Assembly: GCA_028275195.1 (NCBI GenBank)
Contig: JAPWVC010000078.1
Location: 1-6,152 of the forward strand
Reading direction: 5' to 3'
Source: Candidatus Acetothermia bacterium
GTDB taxonomy: Bacteria > Bipolaricaulota > Bipolaricaulia > RBG-16-55-9 > JANLFV01
Length of the DNA: 6,152 nt
This document shows positions 5,296 to 6,152 of the stretch, piece after piece. The position numbers and the translations under genes are program-made. The number at the start of each line of letters is the position of its first letter. The stretch's first letter is position 1. The notes under the pieces were generated by a model, which saw nothing but the letters and a program-made list of their open reading frames with translations, was not told the DNA's origin and searched no databases.

Positions 5296-6148
5296 GGGCC
5301 TTTAGCATCCGTTGGAGCTTTTCGAGCTCCTCCTCGGGGATGCTATACAAGTGCTCAGGCTGGGGGAACCGGCCTTCCCGCACATCCTCGACGAAGCTCT
5401 TGAAGGCCCCGAGGATCTGCTCGCTCAGGTTCACATACCGCTTCACGAACTTCGGAGTGAATTTCTCGAACAGCCCGAGCATGTCGTGGACGATCATCAT
5501 CTGGCCATCGGCCTTTGGTCCTGAGCCGAGGCTCAGGACCAGGATCTCGAGCCTGTCGTAGATGATCTCGGCGACCTTGGCCGGGATGCACTCCAGCAGG
5601 ATCGCGAAGGCCCCGGCCTCTTGCAAGGCCAGGGCGTCGTCGATCAGGGCCTTCGCGGTGGCCGCGTCCCGCCCCTGGGCGCGGTAGCCCCCAAGCTGGG
5701 TGTAGGACTGGGGGGTGAGCCCGATATGGCCCATCACCGGTATTCCGGCCCGGACGATCGCCTCGACCCGCTCGGCCATCCTCCGCCCGCCCTCGAGCTT
5801 GACCGCATCGGTCCCGCACTCGGCCATGAACCTCCCGGCGTTGTGGATCGCCTCCTCGTTCGAGGCCTGATAAGACATGTAGGGGAGGTCGCCGATCACG
5901 AAGGCCCGTTTCGCTGCCCTCCGGACGGCTTTGGTGAAGAGGATCATCTCGTCCATCGTCATCGGGAGGGTCGTGTCGTAGCCCAGGACCGTCATGGCCA
6001 CCGAGTCCCCCACGAGGATCAGGTCGACCCCCGCCCGGTCCTCCAGGAGGGCCATGGGGTAGTCGTAGGCCGTGAGGAAGGTGATCTTCTCCCCCCGCTC
6101 GCGCATCGCGTAGAGATCCGGGATCGTCAGCCGCTTGATTTCAGCCAT
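5288..6148 (-). CDS. panB: 3-methyl-2-oxobutanoate hydroxymethyltransferase
   Basis: Cytosolic first enzyme of pantothenate synthesis: transfers a hydroxymethyl group from 5,10-methylene-tetrahydrofolate to 2-oxoisovalerate, giving ketopantoate for the CoA pathway. The 286-residue TIM-barrel protein carries ITFLTAYDYPMA (22-33), LVGDSVAMTVLGYDTTLPMTMDEM (45-68) with metal ligand Asp48, GDLPYMSYQ (86-94) with Asp87, VKLEGG (116-121) with Glu119, GHIGLTPQS (140-148), GGYRAQGR (153-160) and LLECIPAKVA (184-193) with the likely catalytic Glu186. KADGQMMIVHDMLGLF (212-227) is also typical. The stretch ILVLSLGSGP (202-211) differs from the usual IP(T/V)xGIGAGP: the proline is Leu203, and Gly/Ala are Ser206/Ser209. 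That DNA is a perfect inverted repeat. The ATG at 6148 starts at the normal N-terminus, with only four bases (AAAG) visible before it, so promoter and ribosome binding site lie outside. The TAG stop overlaps the Nudix start. panC is not in view. Confidence 0.93.
   Translation of the reverse strand: MAEIKRLTIPDLYAMRERGEKITFLTAYDYPMALLEDRAGVDLILVGDSVAMTVLGYDTTLPMTMDEMILFTKAVRRAAKRAFVIGDLPYMSYQASNEEAIHNAGRFMAECGTDAVKLEGGRRMAERVEAIVRAGIPVMGHIGLTPQSYTQLGGYRAQGRDAATAKALIDDALALQEAGAFAILLECIPAKVAEIIYDRLEILVLSLGSGPKADGQMMIVHDMLGLFEKFTPKFVKRYVNLSEQILGAFKSFVEDVREGRFPQPEHLYSIPEEELEKLQRMLKAHA
5517..5540. repeat. perfect 11-base inverted repeat inside panB
   Basis: GGTCCTGAGCC (5517-5527) and GGCTCAGGACC (5530-5540) are perfect reverse complements separated by only two bases. 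In the panB mRNA this gives a ten-pair GC-rich stem capped by a CUCG tetraloop. It encodes panB residues about 204-211 (VLSLGSGP). No T run follows on either strand, so it is not an intrinsic terminator. A smaller repeat, GGCC-ATC-GGCC (5503-5513), lies just beyond it in the direction of panB transcription. Confidence 0.9.
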
Positions 6149-6152
6149 CTTT

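Overview
The window looks like ordinary bacterial chromosome. By eye the GC content is about 60-65%, with strong preference for GGG (Gly), ATC (Ile), CTC (Leu) and GAG (Glu). Genes are tightly packed and there is a textbook AAAGGAGG ribosome binding site, so a bacterium is clear. The codon style resembles thermophilic or deep-branching high-GC bacteria (Thermus-like or Bipolaricaulota/Acetothermia-like), but I cannot place it further and this is only an impression. I see no tRNA, rRNA, CRISPR array, insertion sequence, defence genes or phage genes.

Layout on the + strand: an ABC-2 type transporter permease (9-845, start possibly outside the window); a 247-base gap without a convincing gene; lipM, a lipoate-family octanoyltransferase (1093-1899), which looks like a single-gene unit with its own promoter (1053-1081) and a terminator directly after its stop (1900-1977); then a compact operon tatA (2024-2254), sucC (2258-3394) and murF (3391-4776). 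sucC starts 3 bases after the tatA stop, and the murF TTG start overlaps the sucC stop by 4 bases.

Layout on the - strand, reading leftward from the right edge: panB (6148-5288), then a Nudix ADP-ribose pyrophosphatase-like gene (5295-4741) that overlaps the panB end by 8 bases. The Nudix gene and murF converge and overlap tail-to-tail by 36 bases.

The genes are housekeeping functions: transport, lipoate assembly, Tat protein export, the succinyl-CoA step, the last cytoplasmic step of peptidoglycan precursor synthesis, nucleotide sanitation and pantothenate/CoA synthesis. They do not form one obvious pathway. lipM and sucC both touch 2-oxoacid dehydrogenase metabolism, but they appear to be separate transcription units.

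I found no convincing new multi-gene system. The items worth a second look are small: a perfect 11-base inverted repeat in panB exactly where its protein departs from the usual motif; sucC without an adjacent sucD and coupled to murF; a long terminator with a possible competing fold next to the tatA promoter; a near-leaderless lipM; and a convergent overlap where a codon-aligned palindrome gives both proteins the same LDKLV segment.
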